DNA of 64,000 nucleotides from JAZKHT01 sp040385245 (lineage in GTDB: Bacteria; Pseudomonadota; Alphaproteobacteria; Rhodobacterales; Rhodobacteraceae), in NCBI GenBank assembly GCA_040385245.1, contig JAZKHT010000007.1, forward strand, positions 62,001 to 126,000, written 5' to 3'. Under the pieces are notes generated by a model. The model saw only the letters and a list, made by a program, of their open reading frames with translations. It was not told the origin of the DNA and made no database searches. This document shows positions 45,295 through 55,055 of this stretch, piece by piece; the first letter of the stretch is position 1, and each line of letters starts with the position of its first letter. Made by a program: the position numbers and the translations under genes.

Positions 45295-46136
45295 TGGGTC
45301 AGGACGTCGCGCACCCAGACAGGGTCGTTGACCGGCCCGCCGGAAAAGAGTTCGAATGCGCTGATGCCCTGATGAAAGTACAGCTCATACCCGCTTAGGA
45401 ACGCGGCACCCATCGCTTCAAGCTGCGCGCGGAACCGGGTTTCAGCAGGGGTGTAGACCGCATCGAAGGCCCAGGCCGGTGCCCCGGTTGCGCCGTCGGG
45501 CAGGGGCGATCCGGGGCGGCCCACCATGCCAAGCGGCGTACAGTTGATCACGCCGTCAATGCCGGTCAGATCGTGCAACACCTCTGGTCCCACCGCGCGC
45601 ACGGCACAGGGACCATGCCCCCGCATTGCATTGGACAGCGAAAGCACCTTGGCCAGATCGGTGTCGAACAGCAGCACCTCGTCCGCGCCCAGCGTCATCA
45701 GACCGAACGCCACCGCCCGCCCGACGCCGCCCGTTCCCAGCACCAGCACCCGACCGGGCAGTCGCGCGCCAAACCTGGCCCGAAACGCTGTGACAAACCC
45801 GGAATAGTCAGTGTTGTAGGCACGCGGCCCTTGCGGTGTGAAAAGGACGGTGTTTGATGTTCCCATCGCCGTCACCACCGGATCACCCGCAGGCACGTGC
45901 GCGGCGGCCTCTTCCTTGTGCGGATAGGTGACGTTGACCCCGGCAAAACCGGCAGCGGCACAATGGACCAACAACTCGGGAAATGTCAGGCGCATTTCGG
46001 CCGGGATCAGCAGGTCATAGGTCACGTTACGCCCGACGCTAAGCCCGCACAGGATGTGCAACGCGGGCGACCGGCTTGCCGTGATGTTCCCCCCGATCAG
46101 CCCAAGCCGCAGGGTGGTGGACGTGACCGTTCCCAT
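45285..46136 (-). CDS. Shikimate/quinate dehydrogenase (AroE-like, probably NAD-dependent)
   Basis: 283 residues. Substrate residues: SRSP near the N-terminus, NVTYPHK with the catalytic Lys, NTDYSGF with the catalytic Asp; nucleotide loop GTGGVGRAV. The second strand ends in LLFDTDLAKV, with Asp where biosynthetic NADP-type AroE has Asn-Arg-Thr; acidic residues there go with NAD preference, as in catabolic quinate/shikimate dehydrogenases. Start chosen at ATG 46136 because GAGG lies 7 bases away; a GTG at 46142 overlaps the DctM stop. It is the last gene of the TRAP operon, so the likely job is oxidation of imported shikimate or quinate. Confidence 0.85.
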   Translation of the reverse strand: MGTVTSTTLRLGLIGGNITASRSPALHILCGLSVGRNVTYDLLIPAEMRLTFPELLVHCAAAGFAGVNVTYPHKEEAAAHVPAGDPVVTAMGTSNTVLFTPQGPRAYNTDYSGFVTAFRARFGARLPGRVLVLGTGGVGRAVAFGLMTLGADEVLLFDTDLAKVLSLSNAMRGHGPCAVRAVGPEVLHDLTGIDGVINCTPLGMVGRPGSPLPDGATGAPAWAFDAVYTPAETRFRAQLEAMGAAFLSGYELYFHQGISAFELFSGGPVNDPVWVRDVLTHHP

Positions 46137-46138
46137 GA

Positions 46139-47434
46139 TCACCCCTCGTATCCGAACAGTCGCGGCAGGCCCAGCACCAGCCCCGGAAAGGCGGTCAGAC
46201 AGGCCAGCGCGATCAACAAGGCGAACAGAAAGGGGTAGCCCTCCCTGACAATTGCCTTGATCGGAATGCCCGTGGTGCCGTTGATGACGAACAAAAGCAT
46301 TCCGTAAGGCGGCGTGATCAGGCCGATCATGCAGTTCACCACCGCCACAACCCCGAAATGCACAGGGTCGATGCCAAGCGCGCGCACAGTGGGCAGAAAC
46401 AGCGGGATGATGACAAGGATGATCGTCGTCGCGTCCAGCACGCAGCCCAGCGACAGAAACAGCAGGTTGACGAAAATCAGGAACTCCGCCCGCGACAGAT
46501 CAAGGCTGACCAGCAGGGTTTGCAGCGCTGCGGGGATATTCTCGGTTGCAACGATATAGTTGAAGATCAGCGCCGATCCGATCACCAACCCGACCGACGC
46601 CGATGATCGCGCGGAATCCAGAAACACCTCGTACAGCGACCGGATCGTGAGCGAGCGGTAAAACACCCCCGACACGATCAGCGCATAGGCGGCGGCAACG
46701 GCGGCGGCCTCGGTCGGGGTGGTCGCGCCACCGTAGATCCCGGCCAGCAGAATCACCGGCATCATCAGTGCAGGCAGCGCCCGCAGCGTGACGCCGGGTA
46801 TCTTGCGCAGCGGCACCGCCTCTTCTGCCGGGATGTTGCGTTTGTGCGCGATGACAGAATTCATCGTCATCAGCACCAGCGTCATCAGCAGACCCGGCAC
46901 CACGCCGCCCAGAAAAAGATACCCAATCGACGCATCCGACACCAAGGCGTACAGCACCATAGGGATGGACGGCGGAATGATCGGCCCGATGGTTGCCGAG
47001 GCGGCGACAACCGCCCCCGCGAAACCGGGGGTGTAATGCCCGGTCTTCAGCATCATGCGGATCGAGATCTTGCCCACACCGGCTGCATCGGCAACCGCCG
47101 ACCCGGACATGCCGGAAAAGATCAGGCTGACCAGGATGTCGACCTGCGCCATCCCGCCCTTGAACCGGCCCACCATCGCCTTGCAGAATTCCAGCAGACG
47201 GTCACTGATCGCGCCTGCGTTCATGATGTTTGCAGCAACGATGAACAGCGGCACCGCCAGCAGAACGAAACTGTCGTAGACGCTTTGGATCAGTTGTTCC
47301 GACGCAAGCGCCAGATCCTGCCCGGCAATGGCCAGATAGACGACCGCCGACACGATCATGGCAAAGGCAATCGGCATCCCTATGGATGCCGTGATCAGCA
47401 GGGTGATCAGGCAAATGGAAAACGCCAGACTCAT
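46139..47434 (-). CDS. TRAP transporter large membrane subunit (DctM type)
   Basis: 431 residues, about 12 hydrophobic segments. Family patterns: IAGQDLALASEQLIQSVYDSF, FSGMSGSAVADAAGVGKI, ATIGPIIPPSIPMVLYA and VNCMIGLITPPYGMLLFV. This is the ion-coupled translocation subunit. Its ATG overlaps the DctQ stop (ATGA), and its stop overlaps the start region of the shikimate dehydrogenase-like gene, so the four genes are one transcription unit. Substrate is set by the DctP protein; context points to a cyclic carboxylate such as shikimate or quinate. Confidence 0.95.
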   Translation of the reverse strand: MSLAFSICLITLLITASIGMPIAFAMIVSAVVYLAIAGQDLALASEQLIQSVYDSFVLLAVPLFIVAANIMNAGAISDRLLEFCKAMVGRFKGGMAQVDILVSLIFSGMSGSAVADAAGVGKISIRMMLKTGHYTPGFAGAVVAASATIGPIIPPSIPMVLYALVSDASIGYLFLGGVVPGLLMTLVLMTMNSVIAHKRNIPAEEAVPLRKIPGVTLRALPALMMPVILLAGIYGGATTPTEAAAVAAAYALIVSGVFYRSLTIRSLYEVFLDSARSSASVGLVIGSALIFNYIVATENIPAALQTLLVSLDLSRAEFLIFVNLLFLSLGCVLDATTIILVIIPLFLPTVRALGIDPVHFGVVAVVNCMIGLITPPYGMLLFVINGTTGIPIKAIVREGYPFLFALLIALACLTAFPGLVLGLPRLFGYEG

Positions 47435-47952
47435 CTCGCGCTCTCCGTGTCGATCAGTTCATAGCTGGTGATGGGGCCTTCGACGTCGGCCTTGCCGCGC
47501 AGAAAGTCGATCAGAACGCGGGAATAGCGCAGGATGATCATCGTCATGAAGATCATGTAAACGCTGAACACATAGTTCAGCGGGATGCGCAGGGTGGAGC
47601 TTTTCTTGATCTTGTAAAAGTCGACGTAATCCAGTGTCGGCAAATAGCTGACCACAAAGGCGATGATGATCGCCAGCGCAGCGACAGCCGAAAACACGCG
47701 CTGAACCGGGCGACTGACCGACAGATACAGAATGTCAAAACGCACATGGTCAGACGGACGCAGGCAAAAGGCGCTGCCCCAGAACACGACCCACAACCAC
47801 AGGGTCAGGCACAGCTCGATTGTCCAGCCCAGCGACAGGCCCAACACATATCGGCCGATGATCTGCACCAGAAACACGACGAAGATGGCGGCAAGCATCC
47901 CCGCCGCCATCGCGTCAGCCCCCAGGCGCAGCACCCCAAGGATGCGTGCCAT
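47431..47952 (-). CDS. TRAP transporter small membrane subunit (DctQ type)
   Basis: 173 residues with four membrane helices; the motifs GWTIELCLTLWLWVVFWGSAFCLR and HVRFDILYL are standard for DctQ. It joins the large subunit in the inner membrane. Eleven bases separate its ATG from the DctP stop upstream; the end overlaps DctM by four bases. Confidence 0.93.
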   Translation of the reverse strand: MARILGVLRLGADAMAAGMLAAIFVVFLVQIIGRYVLGLSLGWTIELCLTLWLWVVFWGSAFCLRPSDHVRFDILYLSVSRPVQRVFSAVAALAIIIAFVVSYLPTLDYVDFYKIKKSSTLRIPLNYVFSVYMIFMTMIILRYSRVLIDFLRGKADVEGPITSYELIDTESAR

Positions 47953-47963
47953 GGGCCCGGTCC

Positions 47964-48962
47964 CTATTTTGCCAGCGCGTTGATCGCGTCCACGATCCCG
48001 GCAGGCCAGATCGCCGCATATTCAGATGCCAGATAATCGGCCTGCACCTTGGTGCGGAACGCCTCCAGATCCGGCTCATAGACCTTCAGCCCCTGATCCT
48101 TGAAGAACTGGACCAGTTCATCCTCAAGCCCAAGCTGCTTGGTCCGGGCGGTTTCGGCGGCGGCGTCGGCAGCGGCCTGCGTTGCAGCCTGCTGTTCGGG
48201 GGTCATCTGATCCCAGACCGCCTTGGAAATCGCCAGATAGTTCAGGTCAACCAGATGCGACGTCAGCACGATCTGCTTGGTCACCTCGTAGAACTTGGAA
48301 TCCTTGACCGTCGGCAGCGGGTTGTCCTGCCCATCAATGGCCCCGGACTGAAGGCCGGTGTAAACCTCGCCAAAGGCCATCGGCACGGGGCTTGCACCCA
48401 AGGCCGAACCCAGGAATTGCCAGGCGTCGGTGCCCGGCATCCGCAGCTTGATACCGGCCAGATCGGCGGGGGTCTTTACTTCCTGTTCGCCGCGCAAGTT
48501 GACGTGGCGACGGCCCAGATACATGACCGTCAGCAGTTTGACGCCCAGTTCCGCCTCGGCCTTGGCTTTGAACGGGTCCATCAGCGGATCGTTGAAGACG
48601 GCCACCTGATGGGCGGCATCGCGGTGCAGATAACCTGCGGTGAACACGGAAAACTCGGGGAAGAAGGTCGCCAGTTCCTGCGCCGACGTGATCGCCATTT
48701 CAAGGTTCCCGCGCGAGATCGCCTCAAGCTCGGTTGCGCCTTTGAACAGGGTGCCGTTGTAATGCGGCTCGTAGCTGGCAAATTCGGCCACGGCAGGACC
48801 GAACACTTCGGCAAGGGCAACGGTGCGCTGGTCGGTTTCGGTTGCGACGGTGGACATGCGAAGCTGAATCTTGTCCTGCGCCAAGGCAGCACCAGTCGCG
48901 AAGACCATGCCAGCGGCCACGGTGGCCCCCAGCATCGCGCGGCGGGTCAAAGTGAATTTCAT
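47964..48962 (-). CDS. TRAP transporter substrate-binding protein (DctP type)
   Basis: 332 residues from the ATG at 48962, fixed by GGAGGAAACGCC in front; longer in-frame starts are not supported. Signal peptide MKFTLTRRAMLGATVAAGMVFATG..ALA with cleavage near AQDK. Typical DctP segments: FAEVYTGLQSGAIDGQDNPL, the Arg of LKLRMPG-like IKLRMPGTDAWQ that binds the substrate carboxylate, and VTKQIVLTSHLVD. It captures a carboxylic acid in the periplasm and starts the operon dctP-dctQ-dctM-dehydrogenase, divergent from the Gfo/Idh-led operon. Confidence 0.93.
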   Translation of the reverse strand: MKFTLTRRAMLGATVAAGMVFATGAALAQDKIQLRMSTVATETDQRTVALAEVFGPAVAEFASYEPHYNGTLFKGATELEAISRGNLEMAITSAQELATFFPEFSVFTAGYLHRDAAHQVAVFNDPLMDPFKAKAEAELGVKLLTVMYLGRRHVNLRGEQEVKTPADLAGIKLRMPGTDAWQFLGSALGASPVPMAFGEVYTGLQSGAIDGQDNPLPTVKDSKFYEVTKQIVLTSHLVDLNYLAISKAVWDQMTPEQQAATQAAADAAAETARTKQLGLEDELVQFFKDQGLKVYEPDLEAFRTKVQADYLASEYAAIWPAGIVDAINALAK

Positions 48963-49089
48963 GGCGTTTCCTCCCTGAGCCATTTGGAATCGCCCCCTCC
49001 TCGGGACGATGCGAAAACGTGGCAGTTTTGAAATCACCTGTCCAGCATTTATCTTACGGGTCAAAGTTTCATCGACCATTGTAAATAAT

Positions 49090-49126
49090 CTAGGATTTAT
49101 TGAAATCGTCGATTTTCCTTTCCTAG
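49090..49126. promoter_or_regulatory. Nested inverted repeat in the divergent TRAP/catabolic control region
   Basis: AAATCG-T-CGATTT (49103-49115) lies at the centre of a wider pair CTAGGA (49090-49095) / TCCTAG (49121-49126). It is in the AT-rich part of the 285-base region between the DctP start (48962) and the oxidoreductase start (49248), a natural place for a GntR-type operator controlling both directions. Confidence 0.45.
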
Positions 49127-49247
49127 GCCGGAAAGCTGCCGTACAAAGAGCGGGCATTCAGTGGGAGGGTCTGATGCACTGCCCTGTCAAATCCACACGC
49201 CCCGCAGGCGGCAGGCGGTGTTGTGACCGCGCGGAAAGACCTTCGGC

Positions 49248-50285
49248 ATGACAGGCAGCCCGGCCCGCATTGCCGTCGTTGGGGCGGGGCTGATCGGTCG
49301 TCGCCATATTGACGCAATCGTGGCGTCACAGGGGGCCGTTCTGGCAGCCGTCGCCGACCCGCGGGATGCGGCGGTCGCAGCGGCGGTGGCGCAGGGCGTG
49401 CCGCAGTATCGCGACCTTGATACCCTGATCGCCGTAGGTGGGCTGGATGGCATCGTGCTGGCCACGCCGAATGCGCTGCACGTTGCGGGTGGGCTGGCCT
49501 GTATCGCGGCGGGCCTGCCGGTGCTGGTGGAAAAACCGCTGGCCACCGATGTGGCACAGGCACAAACCTTGGTTGATGCCGCCGAAAGGGCGGGCGTTCC
49601 CCTGCTGGTCGGCCACCATCGGCGCCACAATCCACTGATTGCGGCCGCACGGGCGATGCTTGCAGCGGGCGACATCGGCACGCCTGTTTCCGTGCAGGGG
49701 CAGTTCTGGTTGATGAAACCGGACGATTACTTTGCGACCCCTTGGCGCGTCCAACCCGGTGCTGGCCCGATCTTTCTGAACCTGATCCACGACATTGACT
49801 TGATGCGCCATCTGCTGGGCGAAATCACCGCCGTTCAGGCGGCACAATCCAGCGCGGTCCGCGGCCATGCGGTTGAAGAAACCGCCGTCATCCTGCTGGA
49901 ATTCGCGAACGGTGCCCTTGGCACGATGAACGTCTCAGACACCATCCCCGCCCCGTGGAGCTGGGAGCTGACCAGTGGTGAAAACCCCGCCTATCCGGTC
50001 ACCGATCAATCCTGTTACCGCATCGGCGGCACACTTGGCGCGCTGGAGGTGCCAAGCTTGCGCCTGTGGCATCAGGGCGACGACCGCGGTTGGTTTCATC
50101 CGCTGTCCACCCGGTTAAGCGCCCGCCCGGGGGGCGATCCGCTTGTCCTGCAGATCGAACACTTCGCCCGGGTGATCGTGGGCGAAGAACCCCCGCTTGT
50201 TTCGGGCCGCGAAGGGCTTCGCACCCTGGCGGTGATCGAGGCGATAAAGAAGGCCGCCAAAGATGGCAGCCGCGTCGTGCTGTAA
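49248..50285 (+). CDS. Gfo/Idh/MocA family oxidoreductase
   Basis: 345 residues. N-terminal Rossmann fold IAVVGAGLIGRRHIDAI, the EKP signature in VLVEKPLATD, HHRRHNP, and the active-site helix LIHDIDLMRHLLG. These enzymes are NAD(P)-dependent dehydrogenases of sugars, cyclitols and related hydroxy acids. It is the first gene after the control region shared with the TRAP operon, so it may oxidise quinate, shikimate or a derivative; no direct evidence for substrate. Confidence 0.88.
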   Translation: MTGSPARIAVVGAGLIGRRHIDAIVASQGAVLAAVADPRDAAVAAAVAQGVPQYRDLDTLIAVGGLDGIVLATPNALHVAGGLACIAAGLPVLVEKPLATDVAQAQTLVDAAERAGVPLLVGHHRRHNPLIAAARAMLAAGDIGTPVSVQGQFWLMKPDDYFATPWRVQPGAGPIFLNLIHDIDLMRHLLGEITAVQAAQSSAVRGHAVEETAVILLEFANGALGTMNVSDTIPAPWSWELTSGENPAYPVTDQSCYRIGGTLGALEVPSLRLWHQGDDRGWFHPLSTRLSARPGGDPLVLQIEHFARVIVGEEPPLVSGREGLRTLAVIEAIKKAAKDGSRVVL

Positions 50286-50346
50286 GCTGTGCCCCTTGCG
50301 CCCGTAATCTGGGCTGAACCCGAACCGATGAAATAAGGAAATTGCG

Positions 50347-51111
50347 ATGGACCTTCCGAAAAACACCTTCAAGGCGGCATTGGCCGCTGGTCGCCAACAA
50401 ATCGGTATCTGGTGTTCTATCCCCGGTTCGGGCCATGCGGAATCTCTGGCGGGGTGCGGCTTTGACTGGATGCTGATCGACACCGAACACACGGCGGTGG
50501 ACTTGTCGACCGTGCAGGCGATGTTGCAGGCCGCCGCCCCCTATCGAACCCACGCCGCCGTCCGTCCCGGCTGGAATGACCCGGTCGAAATCAAACGACT
50601 GCTGGATATCGGCGCGCAAACCCTGCTTATCCCATATGTCCAGAATGCCGCCGAGGCGGAAAAGGCCGTGTCCGCCGTCCGGTATCAGCCGCTGGGAATG
50701 CGGGGCGTGGCGGGCATTACCCGGGCCAGCCGCTTTGGTCTGGTCAAGGATTACACCGCCCGCGCCAGCGAAGAAATCTGCCTCCTGATCCAGGTCGAAA
50801 CCGCCGAGGCCCTGACCCAGATCGAGGCGATTGCCGAAGTCGATGGGGTCGATGGCATCTTTATCGGGCCTGCCGACCTTGCCGCATCGATGGGCCACCC
50901 CGGCGACACCGGCCACCCGGATGTCGAGGCGGCCATCCTTGACGCGATTGGGCGGATCACGGCAACGGGCAAACCTGCGGGCATCCTGTCGCTTGATCCG
51001 GCGTTTCTGACCAAATCGGTGGCAGCCGGCACCACATTTACCGCCGTCGATGTTGACAGCGCGATCCTGCTGCGGGGGGCGCGTCAACTTGCCGCCAAAT
51101 GGATCGGCTGA
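50347..51111 (+). CDS. HpcH/HpaI-type class II aldolase
   Basis: 254 residues. FDWMLIDTEHTAVDL, RPGWNDPVEIKRLLDIGAQT, GVAGITRASRFG, LLIQVETAEAL (metal ligand Glu) and VDGIFIGPADLAASMGHPG (metal ligand Asp) are the family signature. These metal-dependent enzymes cleave 4-hydroxy-2-keto acids to pyruvate plus an aldehyde. It follows the oxidoreductase by 61 bases and comes before the quiC-pca genes by 141 bases. There is no obvious step for it in the protocatechuate route, so it may belong with the Gfo/Idh gene to a side branch. Confidence 0.9.
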   Translation: MDLPKNTFKAALAAGRQQIGIWCSIPGSGHAESLAGCGFDWMLIDTEHTAVDLSTVQAMLQAAAPYRTHAAVRPGWNDPVEIKRLLDIGAQTLLIPYVQNAAEAEKAVSAVRYQPLGMRGVAGITRASRFGLVKDYTARASEEICLLIQVETAEALTQIEAIAEVDGVDGIFIGPADLAASMGHPGDTGHPDVEAAILDAIGRITATGKPAGILSLDPAFLTKSVAAGTTFTAVDVDSAILLRGARQLAAKWIG

Positions 51112-51252
51112 CGCCCGACACCGCCTTGTGCGCCCGGCCCCGCGTCGTGCGCACTTGGCCCTGTCACCGCCGGATCGTTCCCGATCGCAAGGACGGCGCA
51201 GTTTTTTTCCGGGACCGGAGTTGAGTTATCCTTTCCATGACGAGGTGCTGCC

Positions 51253-53133
51253 ATGAAAACCTCTATCGCAACCGTGTCCATCTCGGGCGAGTTTCGCGAC
51301 AAGCTGACCGCCATCGCCGAGGCGGGCTTTGACGGGATCGAGATTTTCGAACAGGATTTCACAGCCTTTGACGGAACACCGCGCGACGTCGGGAAGATGG
51401 TCCGCGACCACGGACTGGAAATCACGCTGTTTCAGCCCTTCCGCGACTTCGAAGGTCTGCCCGAACCCTATCGCACGCGGGCCTTCGCACGCGCAGAACG
51501 CAAATTCGATCTGATGGCGGAACTGGGCACGGACCTTGTGCTGGTCTGTTCGTCCGTCCACCCCGAAACGATGGGCGGGATCGACCGGGCGGCCGACGAC
51601 TTTGGCGCGCTGGGTGACATCGCCGCCAGTCGTGGCATCCGCGTCGGGTTCGAGGCATTGGCCTGGGGTCGGCACATCAACGACCACCGCGACGCATGGG
51701 AAGTGGTGCGCCGCGCCGATCATCCCAATGTCGGCCTGATCCTGGACAGCTTTCACACGCTTGGCCGCAAGATCGACCCCGACAGCATCCGGCGCATTCC
51801 GGGCGACCGCATCTTTTTCGTGCAACTTGCCGATGCACCCGCAATCGAGATGGATCTGCTGTATTGGTCACGCCACTTTCGCAACATGCCGGGCGAAGGT
51901 GATCTTGATGTGACGGGATTCATGCGGGCCGTGACGGCGACGGGTTATGGTGGGCCATTGTCGCTTGAGATTTTCAACGACCAGTTCCGCTCGGGCCTGC
52001 CGCGACTGGTGGCGCAGGACGGGCACCGGTCATTGATCGATCTGATGGATCGCGTACGACGGGCGGAACCGGCGTTGTCGGTCGATCTGCCCGCCTTTCC
52101 GCCCCCCGCACCGGTGGAAGGGGTAGAGTTCATAGAATTCGCCACCAGCCCCGAAGACGTGCCCGCGTTGGAACATTTGTTATCGGCCACCGGCTTTGGC
52201 AGGGCAGGGCACCACAAATCAAAGGCGGTCGCGCTGTGGCGGCAGGGCGGCGTGAACGTTCTGCTGAACACCGAAACAACGGGTTTTGCCCATACCGCCT
52301 ATGTGGCGCATGGCACCACCGTTTCGGAAATCGCACTGACAGTTGCCGACGCGCAGGCGACCTTTGCCCGCGCCCGTGCCTTGCGCGCGGATACCCACTC
52401 GGAACCCATCGCCCCGGGCGAACTGACCATCCCGGCGATCCGGGGCGTCGGTGGCAGCATGATCCGCTTTCTGGATCACGGGGATGATCTTGGCCGCATC
52501 TGGCAAGTGGATTTCGACATCACTGACGCTGCCCCCGCCGGTGCAGGCTTGCTGTCCGTCGATCATCTTGGTCAGACCATGGCCTATGACGAAATGCTCA
52601 GTTGGGCGCTGTTCTACACTTCGATCTTTCAGGCCCGCAAAGCGCCGATGGTCGATGTGGTCGATCCTGACGGTCTGGTCCGGTCGCAGGCGGTGGACGC
52701 GGGCGGATTGCGCGTCACCCTGAACGGGGCCGAGACGCGGCGCACACTTGCGGGCCGCTTTGTCGAAGACAGCTTTGGGTCCGCCGTGCAGCACATCGCC
52801 TTTGCCTGCAGCGACATTTTCGATACGGCCGCCCGTCTTGCCGTGGTTGGCTTCCCGGTGCTTCAGATCGGGGCCAACTACTATGATGATGTCGAGGCGC
52901 GCTTTGGCCTTGATCCCGCCCTGACGGCACGGCTGCGCGCGGCCAATATCCTGTATGACGAAGATGCGGGCGGGCAGTTCTTTCAGTTCTACTCTGCCAG
53001 CCGCCCGGACGGCCTGTTCTTCGAGGTTGTGCAGCGCACCGGCACCTATACAGGTTACGGCGCGGCCAACGCACCCTTTCGCATTGCCGCACAGAAACGC
53101 GCCGCCCGGCCTGCCGGAATGCCAAGGTTCTGA
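51253..53133 (+). CDS. quiC: 3-Dehydroshikimate dehydratase, two-domain QuiC/QsuB type
   Basis: 626 residues, GAGGTG before the ATG. N-terminal half (1-270): a TIM-barrel of the sugar-phosphate isomerase type with metal ligands in VGFEALAWGRHI (Glu), LILDSFHTLG (Asp, His), FFVQLADAP and LSLEIFND (Glu). C-terminal half (about 285-600): a VOC/4-hydroxyphenylpyruvate dioxygenase-like fold (VEFIEFATSP, LSVDHLGQTM, VQHIAFACSD, QFFQFYSASRPDGLFFEVVQR). This pair is the known form of bacterial 3-dehydroshikimate dehydratase, which makes protocatechuate. It leads directly (two-base gap) into pcaD, so substrate and product agree with the operon. Confidence 0.9.
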   Translation: MKTSIATVSISGEFRDKLTAIAEAGFDGIEIFEQDFTAFDGTPRDVGKMVRDHGLEITLFQPFRDFEGLPEPYRTRAFARAERKFDLMAELGTDLVLVCSSVHPETMGGIDRAADDFGALGDIAASRGIRVGFEALAWGRHINDHRDAWEVVRRADHPNVGLILDSFHTLGRKIDPDSIRRIPGDRIFFVQLADAPAIEMDLLYWSRHFRNMPGEGDLDVTGFMRAVTATGYGGPLSLEIFNDQFRSGLPRLVAQDGHRSLIDLMDRVRRAEPALSVDLPAFPPPAPVEGVEFIEFATSPEDVPALEHLLSATGFGRAGHHKSKAVALWRQGGVNVLLNTETTGFAHTAYVAHGTTVSEIALTVADAQATFARARALRADTHSEPIAPGELTIPAIRGVGGSMIRFLDHGDDLGRIWQVDFDITDAAPAGAGLLSVDHLGQTMAYDEMLSWALFYTSIFQARKAPMVDVVDPDGLVRSQAVDAGGLRVTLNGAETRRTLAGRFVEDSFGSAVQHIAFACSDIFDTAARLAVVGFPVLQIGANYYDDVEARFGLDPALTARLRAANILYDEDAGGQFFQFYSASRPDGLFFEVVQRTGTYTGYGAANAPFRIAAQKRAARPAGMPRF

Positions 53134-53135
53134 CC

Positions 53136-53951
53136 ATGACCGCACCCAGCATCACCGCGCTGACCGACACCATGCAGGTGCTGATGCGCCCCTGGGGGAC
53201 GATGCACTTTCGCATCGATGGCCCGGAGGGCGGCCCGACGGTGATCTTTGCCAACTCGCTCGGCACCGATCTGCGCGTCTGGGACGGGTTGCTGCCGCAT
53301 CTGCCCGCCCATCTGCGCCTTGTGCGGTATGACAAACGCGGGCACGGCCTGTCCGATCCGGGCGGCCACTCCACCATCGAAGAATATGCCGACGATGCGA
53401 TTGCGTTGATCAAATCTACCGCCAGCGGCCCGGTGATCTTTGTCGGGCTGTCCATCGGGGGCCTGATTGCCCAAGCCGTGGCAAGTGCTGCCCCCGAACT
53501 GATCCGCGCGCTGGTGCTGTCGAACACCGCCGCCCGTCTGGGCACCAAAGACGGTTGGCAGGCGCGGATCAATGCGGTGAACGACCACGGTCTGCCCCAC
53601 ATCGCGGACAGCATCATGGAACGCTGGTTTGCACCCGCCTTCCGCGCAACGCCAGCGCTGGCGCTGTGGCGCAACATGCTGATCCGCACGCCCGCGCGCG
53701 GCTACACCGCCGCCTGCGTCGCCCTTGCCGGGGCTGACCGGACCAACGCCACCCGCGCCTTGCGCATGCCCAGTCTTGTGATCGCCGGGGCCGAGGATGG
53801 GTCCGCACCCCCCGATGTGGTGCGCGGCCTTGCAGACCTGATCCCCAGAGCCGCGTTTCACCTGATCCCCGGCGCAGGCCATCTGCCCTGTGTCGAGGTG
53901 CCCGCGGCCTTTGCCGCCATTCTGATCCCCTTCATCGAGGCACAGACATGA
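53136..53951 (+). CDS. pcaD: 3-Oxoadipate enol-lactonase
   Basis: 271 residues, alpha/beta hydrolase fold. Nucleophile elbow GLSIGG with Ser, oxyanion region [25 protein letters not shown], acid in [11 protein letters not shown] and His in [11 protein letters not shown]. Converts 3-oxoadipate enol-lactone to 3-oxoadipate. The end overlaps pcaC by four bases (ATGA), so the two are translationally coupled. Confidence 0.93.
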   Translation: MTAPSITALTDTMQVLMRPWGTMHFRIDGPEGGPTVIFANSLGTDLRVWDGLLPHLPAHLRLVRYDKRGHGLSDPGGHSTIEEYADDAIALIKSTASGPVIFVGLSIGGLIAQAVASAAPELIRALVLSNTAARLGTKDGWQARINAVNDHGLPHIADSIMERWFAPAFRATPALALWRNMLIRTPARGYTAACVALAGADRTNATRALRMPSLVIAGAEDGSAPPDVVRGLADLIPRAAFHLIPGAGHLPCVEVPAAFAAILIPFIEAQT

Positions 53952-54334
53952 CCGAACTTTCCGCAAAAGGCACCGTCCTCCGCCGCCGGGTATTGGGAGA
54001 TGCCCATGTCGACCGGGCCGAGGCCGCAAAGACCGCCACCGACGCACCCTTTCAGGCGCTGATCACCGATGCCGCCTGGGGCCATGTCTGGGCGCGCGAC
54101 ACGATCCCGCTGCGCGAAAGGTCGATGATGACCATCGCGCTGCTTGCGGCCCTGGGAAACGACGGCGAACTTGCGCTGCACATCCGCGCCACCCGCAACA
54201 CCGGCGCAAGCCAAGCCGACGTGATGGAGGCGCTGTTGCACGTCGCGATCTATGCCGGTGTGCCGCGCGCGAACCACGCCATCAAAATCGCGAAAAACAC
54301 CTTTGCCCAAATGGCGCAGGAGGACGACCGATGA
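53948..54334 (+). CDS. pcaC: 4-Carboxymuconolactone decarboxylase
   Basis: 128 residues, the normal size of free-standing Pca[15 protein letters not shown] start [32 protein letters not shown], and [18 protein letters not shown] are the family motifs (AhpD-like fold). It removes CO2 from 4-carboxymuconolactone to give the enol-lactone used by PcaD. Overlaps pcaD and pcaH by ATGA at both ends. Confidence 0.94.
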   Translation: MTELSAKGTVLRRRVLGDAHVDRAEAAKTATDAPFQALITDAAWGHVWARDTIPLRERSMMTIALLAALGNDGELALHIRATRNTGASQADVMEALLHVAIYAGVPRANHAIKIAKNTFAQMAQEDDR

Positions 54335-55053
54335 AACCCGCCGAATTCCACCAGCGCGACCGCCAATGGCAGCCACCCAGCCTGACGCCAGATTACAAGA
54401 CATCCGTTGCGCGCGCCCCGCGTCTGGCACTGCTGTCAGTGCGGGGGTCACTGTCGGAGATCACCGGACCCGCTTTTGGGCACAGCGACATCGACCCCTT
54501 CGACAACGATCTGATCCGCAACTACGCCAAGACCGGCGACCCGGTGGGGGAACGGATCATCGTTCATGGGCGGGTGCTGGATGAAAACGCGCGGCCCGTT
54601 CCGAACACGCTGGTCGAGATCTGGCAAGCCAATGCAGGCGGGCGCTATCGGCACAAAAAGGACACCTACCTGGCCCCCATCGACCCCAACTTCGGCGGCT
54701 GTGGCCGCACGCTGACCGACGCGGATGGATATTACTTCTTTCGCACGGTCAAGCCGGGTGCCTATCCTTGGCGCAACTGGGTGAACAACTGGCGGCCCGC
54801 GCATATCCATGTGTCGGTCTTTGGCACAGGCTTCGCACAGCGCCTGATCACGCAGATGTATTTCGAAGGTGACCCGCTGATTGCGCGCTGCCCCATCGTG
54901 CAGTCGATCCCCGATCCCCGCGCCATCGATCAGTTGATCGCAGCGCTGGACATGAACGCGGCAATCCCGCTGGATTGTCTTGCCTACAAATTCGACATCG
55001 TGCTGCGCGGCCGCAGGTCCACCCTGTTTGAAAACCGGTTTGAGGGGAACTGA
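54331..55053 (+). CDS. pcaH: Protocatechuate 3,4-dioxygenase beta subunit
   Basis: 240 residues. Carries the non-heme Fe(III) ligands: Tyr in KKDTYLAP, Tyr in [19 protein letters not shown] and the two His of HIH. Also [23 protein letters not shown], standard for intradiol dioxygenases. Together with PcaG it cleaves protocatechuate between the hydroxyls to 3-carboxy-cis,cis-muconate. Two bases separate it from pcaG. Confidence 0.96.
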   Translation: MKPAEFHQRDRQWQPPSLTPDYKTSVARAPRLALLSVRGSLSEITGPAFGHSDIDPFDNDLIRNYAKTGDPVGERIIVHGRVLDENARPVPNTLVEIWQANAGGRYRHKKDTYLAPIDPNFGGCGRTLTDADGYYFFRTVKPGAYPWRNWVNNWRPAHIHVSVFGTGFAQRLITQMYFEGDPLIARCPIVQSIPDPRAIDQLIAALDMNAAIPLDCLAYKFDIVLRGRRSTLFENRFEGN

Positions 55054-55055
55054 CC

